Shown: positions 1 to 8,465 of the stretch, in pieces
Layout: every line of letters starts with the position of its first letter
Numbering within the stretch: the first letter of the stretch is position 1
Origin: Clostridium sp. BNL1100
GTDB lineage: Bacteria; Bacillota; Clostridia; Acetivibrionales; DSM-1351
Reading direction: 5' to 3'
DNA length: 64,000 nt
Assembly: GCF_000244875.1 (NCBI RefSeq)
Contig: NC_016791.1
Coordinates: 2,361,001 to 2,425,000, forward strand
The notes under the pieces: generated by a model
The model's database searches: none
Told to the model about the DNA's origin: nothing
What the model saw: only the letters and a program-made list of their open reading frames with translations
Position numbers and translations under genes: made by a program

Positions 1-924
1 ATTTTCACTTTCATACTTTGCAAGTCTTTCAAGGTCACCTACCATCTTGCTAATCCTTACAATCTCTTCATGACAGCTTTTAAGTCTTTCCGAATCAGCA
101 GGCCATATTCCATCTATCATGGCTTCTAAATGGCTCTGTAGAGTTGCGAGCGGAGTTCTGAGTTCATGTGCAACATCTCCGGTAAGCCTTTTTCTTAATA
201 TTTCCTGCTTTTGCATGTTTTCTGCAAGATCATTTATGGTAACAGTAAGCTGATTTATTTCTCGTGTATTTGACTTCTCTGTAATTCTATCTGAATAAAA
301 CCCTTTTGATATAGCTTTTGCCGTATTTATTACCCTTCCTATGGGCGAAACCAGTCTTTTTGACATAACAGTTCCGAACAACAGAGAAAGAATTAAGGAG
401 AAAATCCCCACAGCCCAAAGTAAATTGTATAAATCATTTATAAATGCAATGTCGTGTTCATTAAGATAATTGTCTCCATAGGTTCCGATTTCTACAGTTC
501 CTACCTTGTTAAGGTCATGGTTTATAGAATAGGGAACCTCTGTGTAGCTTGACTTACCGCTGCCGGGTATCCTGCTTGCATTTTTTGACATATGCTCTAT
601 TATTCTTTGACACATACCATTGTTGTGAGCTTTTGCGTCCCAAATAATATTACCGTTAATATCTTTGACTTTTAAGATAATTCCATTCTCCATTGAACTT
701 ATCCCGATGGTTTCAATTACTTTTGTATTCCATTTGCCATTTCCCATGTATTGGCCTGATAGGGTAGTAACAATTTCACGGTTTTTTTGTTCCGTATTTT
801 GTTTTACATATTCTTCAAAATGCTTGTATATAAAAAGTGTTGTAAAAATACTTATAAGCATAATGCAAATAAGTGCAACCGCAACATATGAAATTGAAAG
901 CTTGGTTCTTAAACTGGAATTCAT
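1..924 (-). CDS. Sensor histidine kinase, 3' end cut by window
   Basis: Membrane sensor kinase of a two-component pair; the visible 308 codons hold the N-terminal part and the start of the kinase core. The protein begins MNSSLRTKLSISY, with a membrane segment at about residues 8-30, an extracytoplasmic sensor region of about 100 residues, a second membrane segment at about 165-185, a HAMP-like linker, and an H-box reading GDVAHELRTPLATL whose His is the expected autophosphorylation site. The ATPase domain lies beyond position 1. The start is the ATG preceded by GAGGTG. It follows the response regulator by 31 bases and is almost certainly co-transcribed with it and the CopZ-like gene. The ligand is unknown; the metallochaperone neighbour makes metal stress an inference only. 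Confidence 0.9.
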   Translation of the reverse strand, partial: MNSSLRTKLSISYVAVALICIMLISIFTTLFIYKHFEEYVKQNTEQKNREIVTTLSGQYMGNGKWNTKVIETIGISSMENGIILKVKDINGNIIWDAKAHNNGMCQRIIEHMSKNASRIPGSGKSSYTEVPYSINHDLNKVGTVEIGTYGDNYLNEHDIAFINDLYNLLWAVGIFSLILSLLFGTVMSKRLVSPIGRVINTAKAISKGFYSDRITEKSNTREINQLTVTINDLAENMQKQEILRKRLTGDVAHELRTPLATLQSHLEAMIDGIWPADSERLKSCHEEIVRISKMVGDLERLAKYESEN

Positions 925-955
925 GTCCGGCACCTCAGTTTATTTATAATAATAA

Positions 956-1657
956 CTATTCTCCCGCAAATCTGTATCCTACTCCGTGAACAGTCACCAG
1001 ATACCTTGGGGCTTTGGGGTCATCCTCTATTTTTTGCCTGAGATTTTTTATGTGAGTATCAACCGTTCTGTCAAAACCCTCAAAATCATCACCAAGGGCC
1101 ATACTTATAAGTTCTTCTCGAGTAAAGGTTTTTTTAGGGAATCCAGCCATAGTAACCAATATCCTGTATTCATTAGGAGTAACATTTATTGTATTGCCTG
1201 CTTTTCTTATTTCATGTACAAAGGTGTCTATTGCAAGATCTCCATTGTCAAAAATAACTTTACTGTTATCTTCAACAGGTTCTTTCACAGTTCTTCTGAG
1301 CACTGCTGTAACTCTTGCAAGAAGCTGTCTTGGGCTAAATGGTTTTAAGACATAGTCATCGGCACCAATATCCAGTCCTGTTATTACATCGTCATCAGAG
1401 ACTTTAGCTGTTAACATTATTATTGGAACGGAAGAATTTTTTCTAATTTTTTTACATATTTCCTCCCCTGAAATATCAGGCAGCATCAAGTCAAGTATAA
1501 TCAAATCAGGATTGGTTTCATTGAAGACCTCCATAGCTTCTTTACCGTTTAATGCTGTAAACACTTTATAACCGTTATATTCAAGATATGATTTTATAAC
1601 CTCTGATATTTTTGTTTCATCATCAACAACCAGTATTTTTTTTGCAGAATCAGTCAA
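956..1657 (-). CDS. OmpR/PhoB-family response regulator
   Basis: Cytoplasmic DNA-binding response regulator of 233 residues, the usual OmpR-family length. The receiver domain (about residues 6-120) shows the acidic pair in VVDDE, the phospho-acceptor Asp in LIILDLMLPD, the Thr/Ser-type switch residue in IIMLTAK and the Lys in YVLKPFSP. The C-terminal winged helix (about 135-230) ends in the typical TVDTHIKNLRQK...VHGVGYRF motif. The start is TTG, 8 bases after GGAGG. The adjacent histidine kinase is its partner. It most resembles regulators of envelope, antibiotic or metal responses; target genes cannot be read from the sequence. Confidence 0.93.
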   Translation of the reverse strand: MTDSAKKILVVDDETKISEVIKSYLEYNGYKVFTALNGKEAMEVFNETNPDLIILDLMLPDISGEEICKKIRKNSSVPIIMLTAKVSDDDVITGLDIGADDYVLKPFSPRQLLARVTAVLRRTVKEPVEDNSKVIFDNGDLAIDTFVHEIRKAGNTINVTPNEYRILVTMAGFPKKTFTREELISMALGDDFEGFDRTVDTHIKNLRQKIEDDPKAPRYLVTVHGVGYRFAGE

Positions 1658-1762
1658 TCCAAAATCCTCCGTCCATAGTTTTTATATATAAATATACCCC
1701 GTTCCACACATATAATCAGTGAAACGAGGTTTACTTTTTCCTTCCGGACCTGTTGATAAAGC

Positions 1763-1996
1763 TTATACGAAATTATTATGTTCCATGGTAACATCATAAC
1801 CCTGATCTTCAATTGCATCTTTAATTTGTTTTCCTTTAACAATCTCAGGGTCAAACTCAACTGTTACCTTTTTAGTAGCGAGGTCAACGTCAACCTTTTC
1901 TACTCCTTGTAAAGAGCCGACAGCATTTTTAATGCTGTTTACACAGTGATTACAGGTCATTCCTTCAACAACAATATCTGTTATTTCCTTAGCCAT
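1763..1996 (-). CDS. CopZ-like heavy-metal-associated domain protein
   Basis: Single HMA-domain protein of 77 residues, the size of soluble copper chaperones. The metal-binding motif GMTCNHC lies at about residues 12-18, followed by the beta-alpha-beta-beta-alpha-beta pattern of the family (VEKVDVDLATKKVTVEF, then KDAIEDQGYDV). Such proteins carry Cu(I) or similar ions to P-type ATPases or repressors. No ATPase is nearby. The start has a strong AGGGAGG site 7 bases upstream. It is first in an operon with the response regulator and kinase, which suggests that the two-component system may respond to metal or redox stress; this is inference. The ion bound cannot be told from sequence. Confidence 0.9.
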   Translation of the reverse strand: MAKEITDIVVEGMTCNHCVNSIKNAVGSLQGVEKVDVDLATKKVTVEFDPEIVKGKQIKDAIEDQGYDVTMEHNNFV

Positions 1997-2060
1997 AAAA
2001 ATACCTCCCTTTTTATAATTCTACAATGATATTATTTTTTAGTTTCAATTCTTTATGTAT

Positions 2061-2115
2061 TCAACTTTTGCAAGTATATACCAATCACTGATTTCATGCA
2101 AGCTGCAAAAGTTGA
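2061..2115 (-). promoter_or_regulatory. copZ promoter enclosed by a 12-bp inverted repeat
   Basis: On the minus strand a -35 TTGCAT (2101-2096) and a -10 TATACT (2078-2073) are separated by exactly 17 bases. The perfect 12-bp arms TCAACTTTTGCA (2061-2072) and TGCAAAAGTTGA (2104-2115) abut the -10 and lie 2 bases from the -35. The arms are centred 43 bp apart, about four helical turns. Transcription would start inside the proximal arm, so the repeat should act as DNA (an operator pair) rather than as an RNA hairpin. The regulator is unknown. Confidence 0.6.
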
Positions 2116-2129
2116 TATGTTATTTAATT

Positions 2130-2612
2130 TTACTCTGTTTTCCAATTAGCTGTAAACAGGCCCTTATTATTTTCGATAAATTCTTTTGGTATAGTGATAT
2201 TTTCGGGATCCTCTTTTTTGTTTTCCCTATATATAGGAATTGGATTGCAGCCGCCTCTTTGTTGCTCTATCATATCCATAGAAAATCTGTTGCCACAATT
2301 CTGACAGACAATAACGTCGCCTTCCTGCTTGTAATAAGCTCTTGGTGAGCCATTGCACACCTGACATGTATTAAAGGCTGTTCTTATTGTACCATCACTT
2401 GCTTTAACTGCAAGAACTTCCATATTGGTCTTACCTGCCTTTACAGGATAAAATGTAACTTTATTTGTAATCTGACTCTTAGGTATTATAGTATCTTCAA
2501 CAGCCACAATATTTTGCGAATCATTTCCTGCAAATTTTAATATTAAAATTCCGGCTAATACTACTATTATTGCTCCGATTATGGTAAAGTTTAACTTATA
2601 TGAATTTTTCAA
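2130..2612 (-). CDS. DUF2318 membrane-anchored, Cys-rich protein
   Basis: A 160-residue protein with one N-terminal membrane segment (about residues 9-27) and an extracytoplasmic domain. It carries two closely spaced Cys pairs, CQVC and CQNC, followed by a GGCNPIPI motif. This matches the DUF2318 family, annotated as predicted Fe-S or metal-binding membrane proteins and related to the C-terminal part of FtrD-type iron-uptake proteins. The precise function is unknown. It lies upstream of the CopZ-like gene on the same strand, but that gene has its own promoter in between. Metal handling is a reasonable but unproven role. Confidence 0.8.
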   Translation of the reverse strand: MKNSYKLNFTIIGAIIVVLAGILILKFAGNDSQNIVAVEDTIIPKSQITNKVTFYPVKAGKTNMEVLAVKASDGTIRTAFNTCQVCNGSPRAYYKQEGDVIVCQNCGNRFSMDMIEQQRGGCNPIPIYRENKKEDPENITIPKEFIENNKGLFTANWKTE

Positions 2613-2766
2613 TTTGTTACCTCCTTGTATTAATTTTTAAACTACAGCTAAATACTATCAATAAGATATGTAGATTTTATGAAGGTTACAAATTTGCAAT
2701 GTTTATTTACTTATTTTGCTATGTTAATATATATTTTGTATATAAAAAAATATAGGAGTGTGACAA

Positions 2767-3906
2767 ATGAAGTCTGCAAAGATATCCTTTTTAAGTTGCC
2801 TTTTCAGCGGAATTATTTTATTTATAATAGGTACTGTTCTAATGGTTAATATAAAAACAACGCCTCCTCCTCAACAAAAGAAAGAAAATGCCTTGCCGTC
2901 AGGCGATACAAAAAACTCTATAAATGTAACTGAAACATACACAAACAGCGGTAATCCGATTAATTTTCTTGTCTTAATAAAAGAAGCCTCCGGTGCAAAT
3001 ACAGATTCAATGATTGTTGCAAATTATGAACCTGCAACTAATCAAATCAGCCTACTGACCATACCGAGGGATACAAAGCCTACCAGTAAAGGAACCTATA
3101 AAATAAATTCTGTATTTTATCTGGGTACAAAAAAATATGCTAATTTGCCTTCATCTCAATGCAAGCATAAAGCCGCTGAATATACAGCTCAAACCATAAG
3201 CAATCTTACAAACATTCCTATAGATTATTATGTGTACCTCGAAATAGACACAATTAAGAAAATTGTAGACATGCTTGACGGGGTTTATTTTGATGTTCCT
3301 GCTGATTTGAGATATCCTGACCCATCTCAAGACCTGAATATTAACCTAAAAAAAGGGTATCAACTCCTTGATGGTGACAAGGCAGAGCAATTGCTGAGAT
3401 TCAGGAAGCCCCCTTACAGTCTTAGAAAAGCACCTGAAGACCTTCGCAAGTATTACGACGGTTCAGACCTCAAAAGAACGGAAATGCAGATAAAGTTTGT
3501 CAATGAACTTATTAAACAAAAAGTAACTGTTTTGAACCTTCCCAAGCTTATTCCTGTTATTAACTATGCCTTCAGCAATGTAATTACAAACATTTCACTT
3601 TCAGATACGCTGAACCTCGCAAGTGGATTTACAAAGGCCAACAGACCGGAAATGAACACTTTTAAGTTATACGGTGTAGACAGGACTATAAATGATATAT
3701 ACTATTTCATATACAATAATAAAGTTGAAGATGTTAAAACAAGAGATCAGTATGATACTCAGGAGATAATTGAAAAGTTTTTTAAAACAAAAACCGGCAA
3801 CTTTTTGCCTGACCCTGATAAAAAATACAATTATCACACAGTACTCGCCGATAACCCATCAAACAGTGAAACTGAGTCAAGAAACAACGGTAAAGACAAG
3901 CCTTAA
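2767..3906 (+). CDS. LytR-CpsA-Psr (LCP) family protein
   Basis: Membrane-anchored enzyme family that transfers wall polymers such as teichoic acids or polysaccharides from lipid carriers to peptidoglycan. The 379-residue protein has an N-terminal signal anchor (about residues 7-28), then the LCP domain: DSMIVANYEPATNQISLLTIPRD (as short blocks), KINSVFYLG, IDYYVYLEIDTIKKIVDMLDG, and the arginine-containing LRFRK and DLKRTEMQ segments that bind the polyprenyl pyrophosphate. The C-terminus is charged and low in complexity. The start is an ATG after AGGAG. It stands alone, ends in a strong terminator and diverges from the DUF2318 gene. The polymer substrate is not identifiable. Confidence 0.9.
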   Translation: MKSAKISFLSCLFSGIILFIIGTVLMVNIKTTPPPQQKKENALPSGDTKNSINVTETYTNSGNPINFLVLIKEASGANTDSMIVANYEPATNQISLLTIPRDTKPTSKGTYKINSVFYLGTKKYANLPSSQCKHKAAEYTAQTISNLTNIPIDYYVYLEIDTIKKIVDMLDGVYFDVPADLRYPDPSQDLNINLKKGYQLLDGDKAEQLLRFRKPPYSLRKAPEDLRKYYDGSDLKRTEMQIKFVNELIKQKVTVLNLPKLIPVINYAFSNVITNISLSDTLNLASGFTKANRPEMNTFKLYGVDRTINDIYYFIYNNKVEDVKTRDQYDTQEIIEKFFKTKTGNFLPDPDKKYNYHTVLADNPSNSETESRNNGKDKP

Positions 3907-3911
3907 AGAAA

Positions 3912-3950
3912 AAGCATAATAGCCGAAAAAACGGTTATTATGCTTTTCTA
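3912..3950. terminator. Bidirectional terminator between convergent genes
   Basis: A 13-bp stem (AAGCATAATAGCC with GGTTATTATGCTT, one G-T pair) and an 8-base loop are followed by TTTTCTA on the plus strand and flanked by A-rich sequence that gives U residues on the minus strand. It sits between the LCP gene and the stalk-domain gene and probably serves both. Confidence 0.85.
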
Positions 3951-3971
3951 TACTCTATCAATATCAAAGTT

Positions 3972-5876
3972 TTACTTCAAGGTGAAACTGTTCCAAATTG
4001 AGCTTACCATTTCTTTATTCGTATTGCCATAGTAGAAATCATTTGCAGTGAAGGTAACCTGTATCATTTGGTTTCCTTTAGTCAATACATATACATCCTG
4101 GCGGTATTGAGTGTTGTTTTCATTTACAATAAATACATATTTGTAACCGAAGGTACCTTTTTCATTAATGGCAGTTTTACTTTCCAATTTTAAATTCTTA
4201 TCAAGTAAACTGTTAAAGTACTGGTCAAGACCTGAAAAAGAATCCGTTGATGATGTTTGCATTTCAGCCGTTGAAATATTTAAATATATACTCTCATCGC
4301 TACTATAATATGTTTTAGAATCTTCAGTATTATCTTGACTTGTTTTCCATCCGGAAGGAAGTTTAAAGGAATAATAGTCGTCGTCAATTGTACGGGTTTT
4401 TGTTGAGGCGGTTATTTTTGAAGGATCCATCAGCTTACCCGTTGCTTTTAAATCTAGCTGTTCAAATCTGAATGAATTAACCATCCCTTCCACCATCATT
4501 CTCTTGTTGGAATCATTATATGCTTCTTCCGGAAGCTCGTAACACAATACGTATTTATAGCTTTTATCCACGAAGAAAATATCACAACCATATTTTTGCT
4601 TACCTGACCTTGTATATTTATAATACAACTTGCTGCATTTTACTCCTCCAATAACAGCACTTTCCTGCCCCTCAAACTTGAACATTTCAGGATTGTAATC
4701 ACGCTCATAACTCTTGATTGCTGATGATGTTATTAAATCCAAGGTCTCTCCCTTTTCAAGGGAATAAATATTTACTGAAAATAGCTCTCCGAGGAGACCA
4801 TTAAACTGAACTTCATTATGAATATTTTCATCCTTATATTCGCTCCAGTAAGGTAGGATCTTTGCTGACCATTTCAGCTGAGTGTCCTGATACTTTCTGT
4901 ATCCTGCGGTTGTTACATCAGACAAATCCTCTGTGCTACCGTCCTTGCTGAACTTAAACTGAAATGAATCAAGTAAATCCTGATACTTGCTATCCAGGTA
5001 GGATTTGTCATTATCTAAAAGCAGCAGCATTGAGAATTTCTTTGTATCGGTCATATAAACTCTCTTTTCAAAAGTTAAATCACTGTCTTTATAAACTATT
5101 TCTGCATATTCAAATCCCTTTAACTCATAAATTCCAGAGTCTATAAGTGTTGAATCCTCTGCTTCTTCACGAAGATTTTGCTGTTCATCCTCCAGAGTTG
5201 CATCCTTATCCTTGTCTCTGATTGCAACACTTATACTGTAGGATGCATCCTGTGAAATGAAAAAACTATAGTCTCCGTTAAAGCTTCTTGAACCCAGAAT
5301 AAGCTCACGTGGAAGCTTCATAGACCAGTTATAGTAGCTATCTCCCACTTTTGTCTTATTTGTATTTTTTATTAATGTACCAAAGTCCTTTATGCTATTT
5401 GGGTTTGCGATTTCTTTTGTAAAAGTAACTTTTCCGCCACTATTTGTGAGGTCAGCCCCAAATACATCAGCTAAAAAAGAAATAGTTGCCATGAACGATG
5501 AATTTTTTATGTACGGAGCGGCATCCATTTTTGTTTTCTTGCCTGCTATTATAGCCTCTTGCTTTTTATCGGTAATTTTGATTTCCACATCATTGTATTT
5601 GATAACAGCAGTTTTTTTCTTTAAATCAGGGGTAAATGAAGCACCCAACGCGTCTGTTATAACCTTTACTGGAACAAAAGTTTTTCCTTTCACAACAGCA
5701 CTGGCTTCTGCTTTTACTGCCTTACCGTTAGCAGTATAGCTTCCTGAACCTGCTTTAAAAGAAACTGTTATTATGGTTGATGTATTCTCATCAAGAAGAT
5801 CATCTGCTGCAAATACACTCACCGAACTTAAAATCAAACAAACAATTAAACTGAACAGCACAAATAGCTTTTTCAT
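3972..5876 (-). CDS. Secreted protein with copper-amine-oxidase-like stalk domain
   Basis: A 634-residue exported protein. A signal peptide (about residues 1-23, ending SVFAA) is followed by a copper amine oxidase N-terminal-like domain at about 35-150 (GKAVKAEASAVVKGKTFVPVKVITDALGA as short blocks), a surface stalk module common in clostridia, not an oxidase. The rest (about 165-634) shows three loosely repeated segments of the type WSMKLPREL / WSAKILPYW / SFKLPSGW, each followed by a Y-rich beta domain, which suggests three copies of one fold. I do not recognise a catalytic motif. The protease gene downstream has the same stalk, so both may act at the cell surface. The start has GGAGG upstream. 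Confidence 0.8.
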   Translation of the reverse strand: MKKLFVLFSLIVCLILSSVSVFAADDLLDENTSTIITVSFKAGSGSYTANGKAVKAEASAVVKGKTFVPVKVITDALGASFTPDLKKKTAVIKYNDVEIKITDKKQEAIIAGKKTKMDAAPYIKNSSFMATISFLADVFGADLTNSGGKVTFTKEIANPNSIKDFGTLIKNTNKTKVGDSYYNWSMKLPRELILGSRSFNGDYSFFISQDASYSISVAIRDKDKDATLEDEQQNLREEAEDSTLIDSGIYELKGFEYAEIVYKDSDLTFEKRVYMTDTKKFSMLLLLDNDKSYLDSKYQDLLDSFQFKFSKDGSTEDLSDVTTAGYRKYQDTQLKWSAKILPYWSEYKDENIHNEVQFNGLLGELFSVNIYSLEKGETLDLITSSAIKSYERDYNPEMFKFEGQESAVIGGVKCSKLYYKYTRSGKQKYGCDIFFVDKSYKYVLCYELPEEAYNDSNKRMMVEGMVNSFRFEQLDLKATGKLMDPSKITASTKTRTIDDDYYSFKLPSGWKTSQDNTEDSKTYYSSDESIYLNISTAEMQTSSTDSFSGLDQYFNSLLDKNLKLESKTAINEKGTFGYKYVFIVNENNTQYRQDVYVLTKGNQMIQVTFTANDFYYGNTNKEMVSSIWNSFTLK

Positions 5877-5919
5877 TTTTTAAATCCTCCAAGTGCCTCT
5901 ACCGGGCATATTTTAACTG

Positions 5920-7044
5920 TTATTTTAATTCGTCCATTACCACATTGAAACTCTGTACCTTACCGTTTCTTCTTACACCTACTTTGATTTTATTACCGGG
6001 AAGTACGGATTTATATGCTTCATTAAGATCCACAAGTGTATTTACATATACACCGTTTATACTGTAAATAAAATCATCTTTTTTTAAACCATATTTTTCT
6101 GCACAAGACCCTTTTTCAATGTTTGTTATTTTTAAACCATTTCTACTCGGTAATCCGTAAAGAGCCACATAGTCCTCTTCAAAATCAGCACCCAATGTAA
6201 CTCTTTTTACTTTGCCATATTTGTAGAAGTGGTTTAAAACATACTGGACAGTATCTATGGGGATGGCATAACTTAATCCTTGTGCATTAACGGTTGTCAT
6301 TGAGTTAATACCAATAACTTCTCCCTTTGTAGTTAGAAGCGGCCCACCGCTGTTACCGGGGTTTATGGCAGCATCAGTCTGTATAAGCTTGTATTGATAG
6401 AAACCATCAGCACTTCTGTTCAGCCCGCTGATTACACCAACTGAAGCAGAATTCCTGTTTTGAAATGACATAGGTGTTCCAATTGCTATAGCAGTCTTTC
6501 CGATTACTATATCCTGCATTTTGCCAAGTGTGGCCGCTGTAAGTCCAATCTTGTCAATCTTTATTACAGCAAGGTCGCTTGGCTTATCGATGTATTTAAT
6601 TCTGGCTTGGTATCCTGTGCCATCCGTTAAAACAACGACAATTCTACTCATGTCTTCAACTACATGGGCATTTGTAAGGATATCTCCGCCGGATTTGATT
6701 ATTATGCCTGTCCCCAGCACAACTCCATCGGCGGTAGAATCTCCTGAATCAATATTACCGATTATACCAACTACTGATGGACTTATTGACTTGATAATGT
6801 TTGGAATAATATCATCATTTTTAGTGGAAATATTGATAGACTTGCTTGTTTTACTTGCATTAAAGCCTAATTGATTTGCAAGTGCCTCCGCATCTACATA
6901 GATCTTGTTATTTACTGTTGTTGTTCCGATATCGGTTGAAATACCGTTTATAGACAGCTTGAACTGAGTAGCACCTGAAACAAGAAAATTGAAACTTAAT
7001 AATAAGATCATTACTACCAGTAGTACTAAATACCTTTTTTTCAT
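5920..7044 (-). CDS. HtrA/DegP-like serine protease with stalk and PDZ domains
   Basis: Extracytoplasmic trypsin-fold protease, probably for protein quality control. The 374 residues comprise a signal peptide or anchor (1-25), a short stalk domain (about 28-75) like that of the preceding gene, a protease domain with H127 (TNAHVVE), D157 (PSDLAVIKID) and S232 (NPGNSGGP), and one PDZ domain (about 280-374). The triad is complete. Most clostridial HtrA proteins lack the stalk, so the domain order is a lineage feature. It follows the 634-residue stalk protein by 43 bases and probably shares its transcript. I would not assign degP or htrA paralogy more narrowly. Confidence 0.9.
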   Translation of the reverse strand: MKKRYLVLLVVMILLLSFNFLVSGATQFKLSINGISTDIGTTTVNNKIYVDAEALANQLGFNASKTSKSINISTKNDDIIPNIIKSISPSVVGIIGNIDSGDSTADGVVLGTGIIIKSGGDILTNAHVVEDMSRIVVVLTDGTGYQARIKYIDKPSDLAVIKIDKIGLTAATLGKMQDIVIGKTAIAIGTPMSFQNRNSASVGVISGLNRSADGFYQYKLIQTDAAINPGNSGGPLLTTKGEVIGINSMTTVNAQGLSYAIPIDTVQYVLNHFYKYGKVKRVTLGADFEEDYVALYGLPSRNGLKITNIEKGSCAEKYGLKKDDFIYSINGVYVNTLVDLNEAYKSVLPGNKIKVGVRRNGKVQSFNVVMDELK

Positions 7045-7132
7045 ATTGTGACCTCTGTTGGAATTAATATTGTAATTCTAACACTATTTGGCAACCCAAT
7101 TCAAGTATAAATTATTTTATGTTAAACTAATA

Positions 7133-7525
7133 TTAAAATGGCCTTATAAAATTTCTTACTATAAAATATATTAAAGAAATCGCACCCAACGCCCACCAAA
7201 AGATACGGTTTCTTGGAAATACCTTTTTATGCCTGCCAAATACATAAGTTATCAACTCAATATATGCCAGTATAACCAGAATAATACCCAGCAATGGTAC
7301 AGGGTTAAATCTTATGGAGCTCGGAATATCACCTTTTAGTAAATGCTGAACACTTCTTGTATTGCCGCACCCCGGACAATATATGTTGAGATAAGTATAG
7401 CTTGGACACGAAGGAAAAAGTGTCCCTAAATATATAATCTGATTTCTTAGGAAATAAGCTAAAATAATTAGCGCAAAAGGAAAAATACAAACTGCGGCCT
7501 TTATCCATTTTAGATTGTTTTTCAA
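7133..7525 (-). CDS. DUF2752 membrane protein
   Basis: A 130-residue protein of unknown function with three to four membrane segments and the DUF2752 signature YCPGCGNTRSV, a Cys-x-x-Cys motif next to Thr-Arg. Start TTG with AAAGGTGAG upstream. It lies between the protease and the amidohydrolase genes, all on the minus strand. The family is widespread in Firmicutes and Bacteroidetes; nothing here points to a specific role. Confidence 0.85.
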   Translation of the reverse strand: MKNNLKWIKAAVCIFPFALIILAYFLRNQIIYLGTLFPSCPSYTYLNIYCPGCGNTRSVQHLLKGDIPSSIRFNPVPLLGIILVILAYIELITYVFGRHKKVFPRNRIFWWALGAISLIYFIVRNFIRPF

Positions 7526-7548
7526 AATCTACTCACCTTTCACTTATT

Positions 7549-8352
7549 CTAGTCTATAATCTTATTAACCGGAATTTGACTGCGTACGTTGTTTACCATA
7601 TTGAGGTCAATATCAGCTATCAGTATTCCCTCTTTTTCGTCTGCCCTTGAAACAACACTTCCCCAGGGGTCGCACACCATTGAATTGCCGTAAGAGACAT
7701 AATCAGCACTTGTATTCCTGGCAGAAGAAACCACTGCATGGAATATCTGATTATCAAGTGCTCTTGCCCTCACAAGCAGCTCCCAGTGTGCAGGGCCTGT
7801 TGTCATATTAAATGAAGCCGGTGTAATAATTATTTTTGCCCCTGCCTCTGTCATTTCAGAGTAAAGCCCAGTAAAACGCATATCAAAACAAACGGCAAGA
7901 CCTACACCCCCAAATTCGGTTTCGGCAACGGTAACCGACCTTCCTGCTGTCAAAACATCGGATTCCCTAAAAGCAATACCATCCTTAATATTTACATCAA
8001 AGAGATGTACTTTTCTGTGTTTTGCTATTATATTACCTTGTCTGTCAAACATTATTGATGAATTGTAGACACAGTCATTGGAACGTTCAGGAATAGTCCC
8101 CGCTACAATATACATATTATTATACTTTGCCGACTCTGAAATGACTGATATGGTTTTACTATTTTCTATATTTTCAGCATATAAAGAAAACATCTTTGTG
8201 TCATAAGGGCAATTAAACATTTCAGGGAGTATTGCTATGTCTGCACCTCTTTTACAACATTCTTCAATCATGGACAGTGCTTTTTTTAAGTTATCATTTT
8301 TATTATCCGTAACAGCCATTTGGCATAAACCAAGTTTTATCTTAGTATTCAT
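7549..8352 (-). CDS. Carbon-nitrogen hydrolase (omega-amidase/nitrilase family)
   Basis: Cytoplasmic hydrolase of amide C-N bonds, 267 residues. The Glu-Lys-Cys triad is visible: E in IAILPEMFNCPY, K in KHRKVHLFD and C in GLAVCFDMRF. The sequence pattern (PEMFNCPYDT, ARALDNQ) resembles omega-amidases that act on alpha-ketoglutaramate, as opposed to nitrilases proper. An in-frame ATG 13 codons upstream exists, but the ATG at 8352 is preceded by AGGAGG at ideal spacing and begins the conserved MNTKIKLGLCQM block, so I use it. Substrate remains an inference. Confidence 0.88.
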   Translation of the reverse strand: MNTKIKLGLCQMAVTDNKNDNLKKALSMIEECCKRGADIAILPEMFNCPYDTKMFSLYAENIENSKTISVISESAKYNNMYIVAGTIPERSNDCVYNSSIMFDRQGNIIAKHRKVHLFDVNIKDGIAFRESDVLTAGRSVTVAETEFGGVGLAVCFDMRFTGLYSEMTEAGAKIIITPASFNMTTGPAHWELLVRARALDNQIFHAVVSSARNTSADYVSYGNSMVCDPWGSVVSRADEKEGILIADIDLNMVNNVRSQIPVNKIID

Positions 8353-8402
8353 GAAATACCTCCTGAAAATATGTATTCCTATATCATCCATATATATTAT
8401 AA

Positions 8403-8441
8403 GGGTGGTAAATTACCAGTTAGACCGGTAATTTGCCACCC
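8403..8441. terminator. Intergenic hairpin, likely terminator
   Basis: A 15-bp stem, GGGTGGTAAATTACC with GGTAATTTGCCACCC (one wobble), and a 9-base loop lie just after the PFL gene on the minus strand. The following T tract is short, so termination efficiency is uncertain. Confidence 0.65.
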
Positions 8442-8465
8442 TTTATAAAATTCTGTTTTATAAAT

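Noticed and set aside
1681-1740. Imperfect inverted repeat between copZ and the response regulator
   Set aside because: CCCGTTCCAC and GTGAAACGAGG pair with mismatches and lack a T tract; not strong enough to call a terminator.
1654-1860. 68-codon frame overlapping the CopZ-like gene
   Set aside because: Out of frame with copZ and the response regulator, low complexity and no site.
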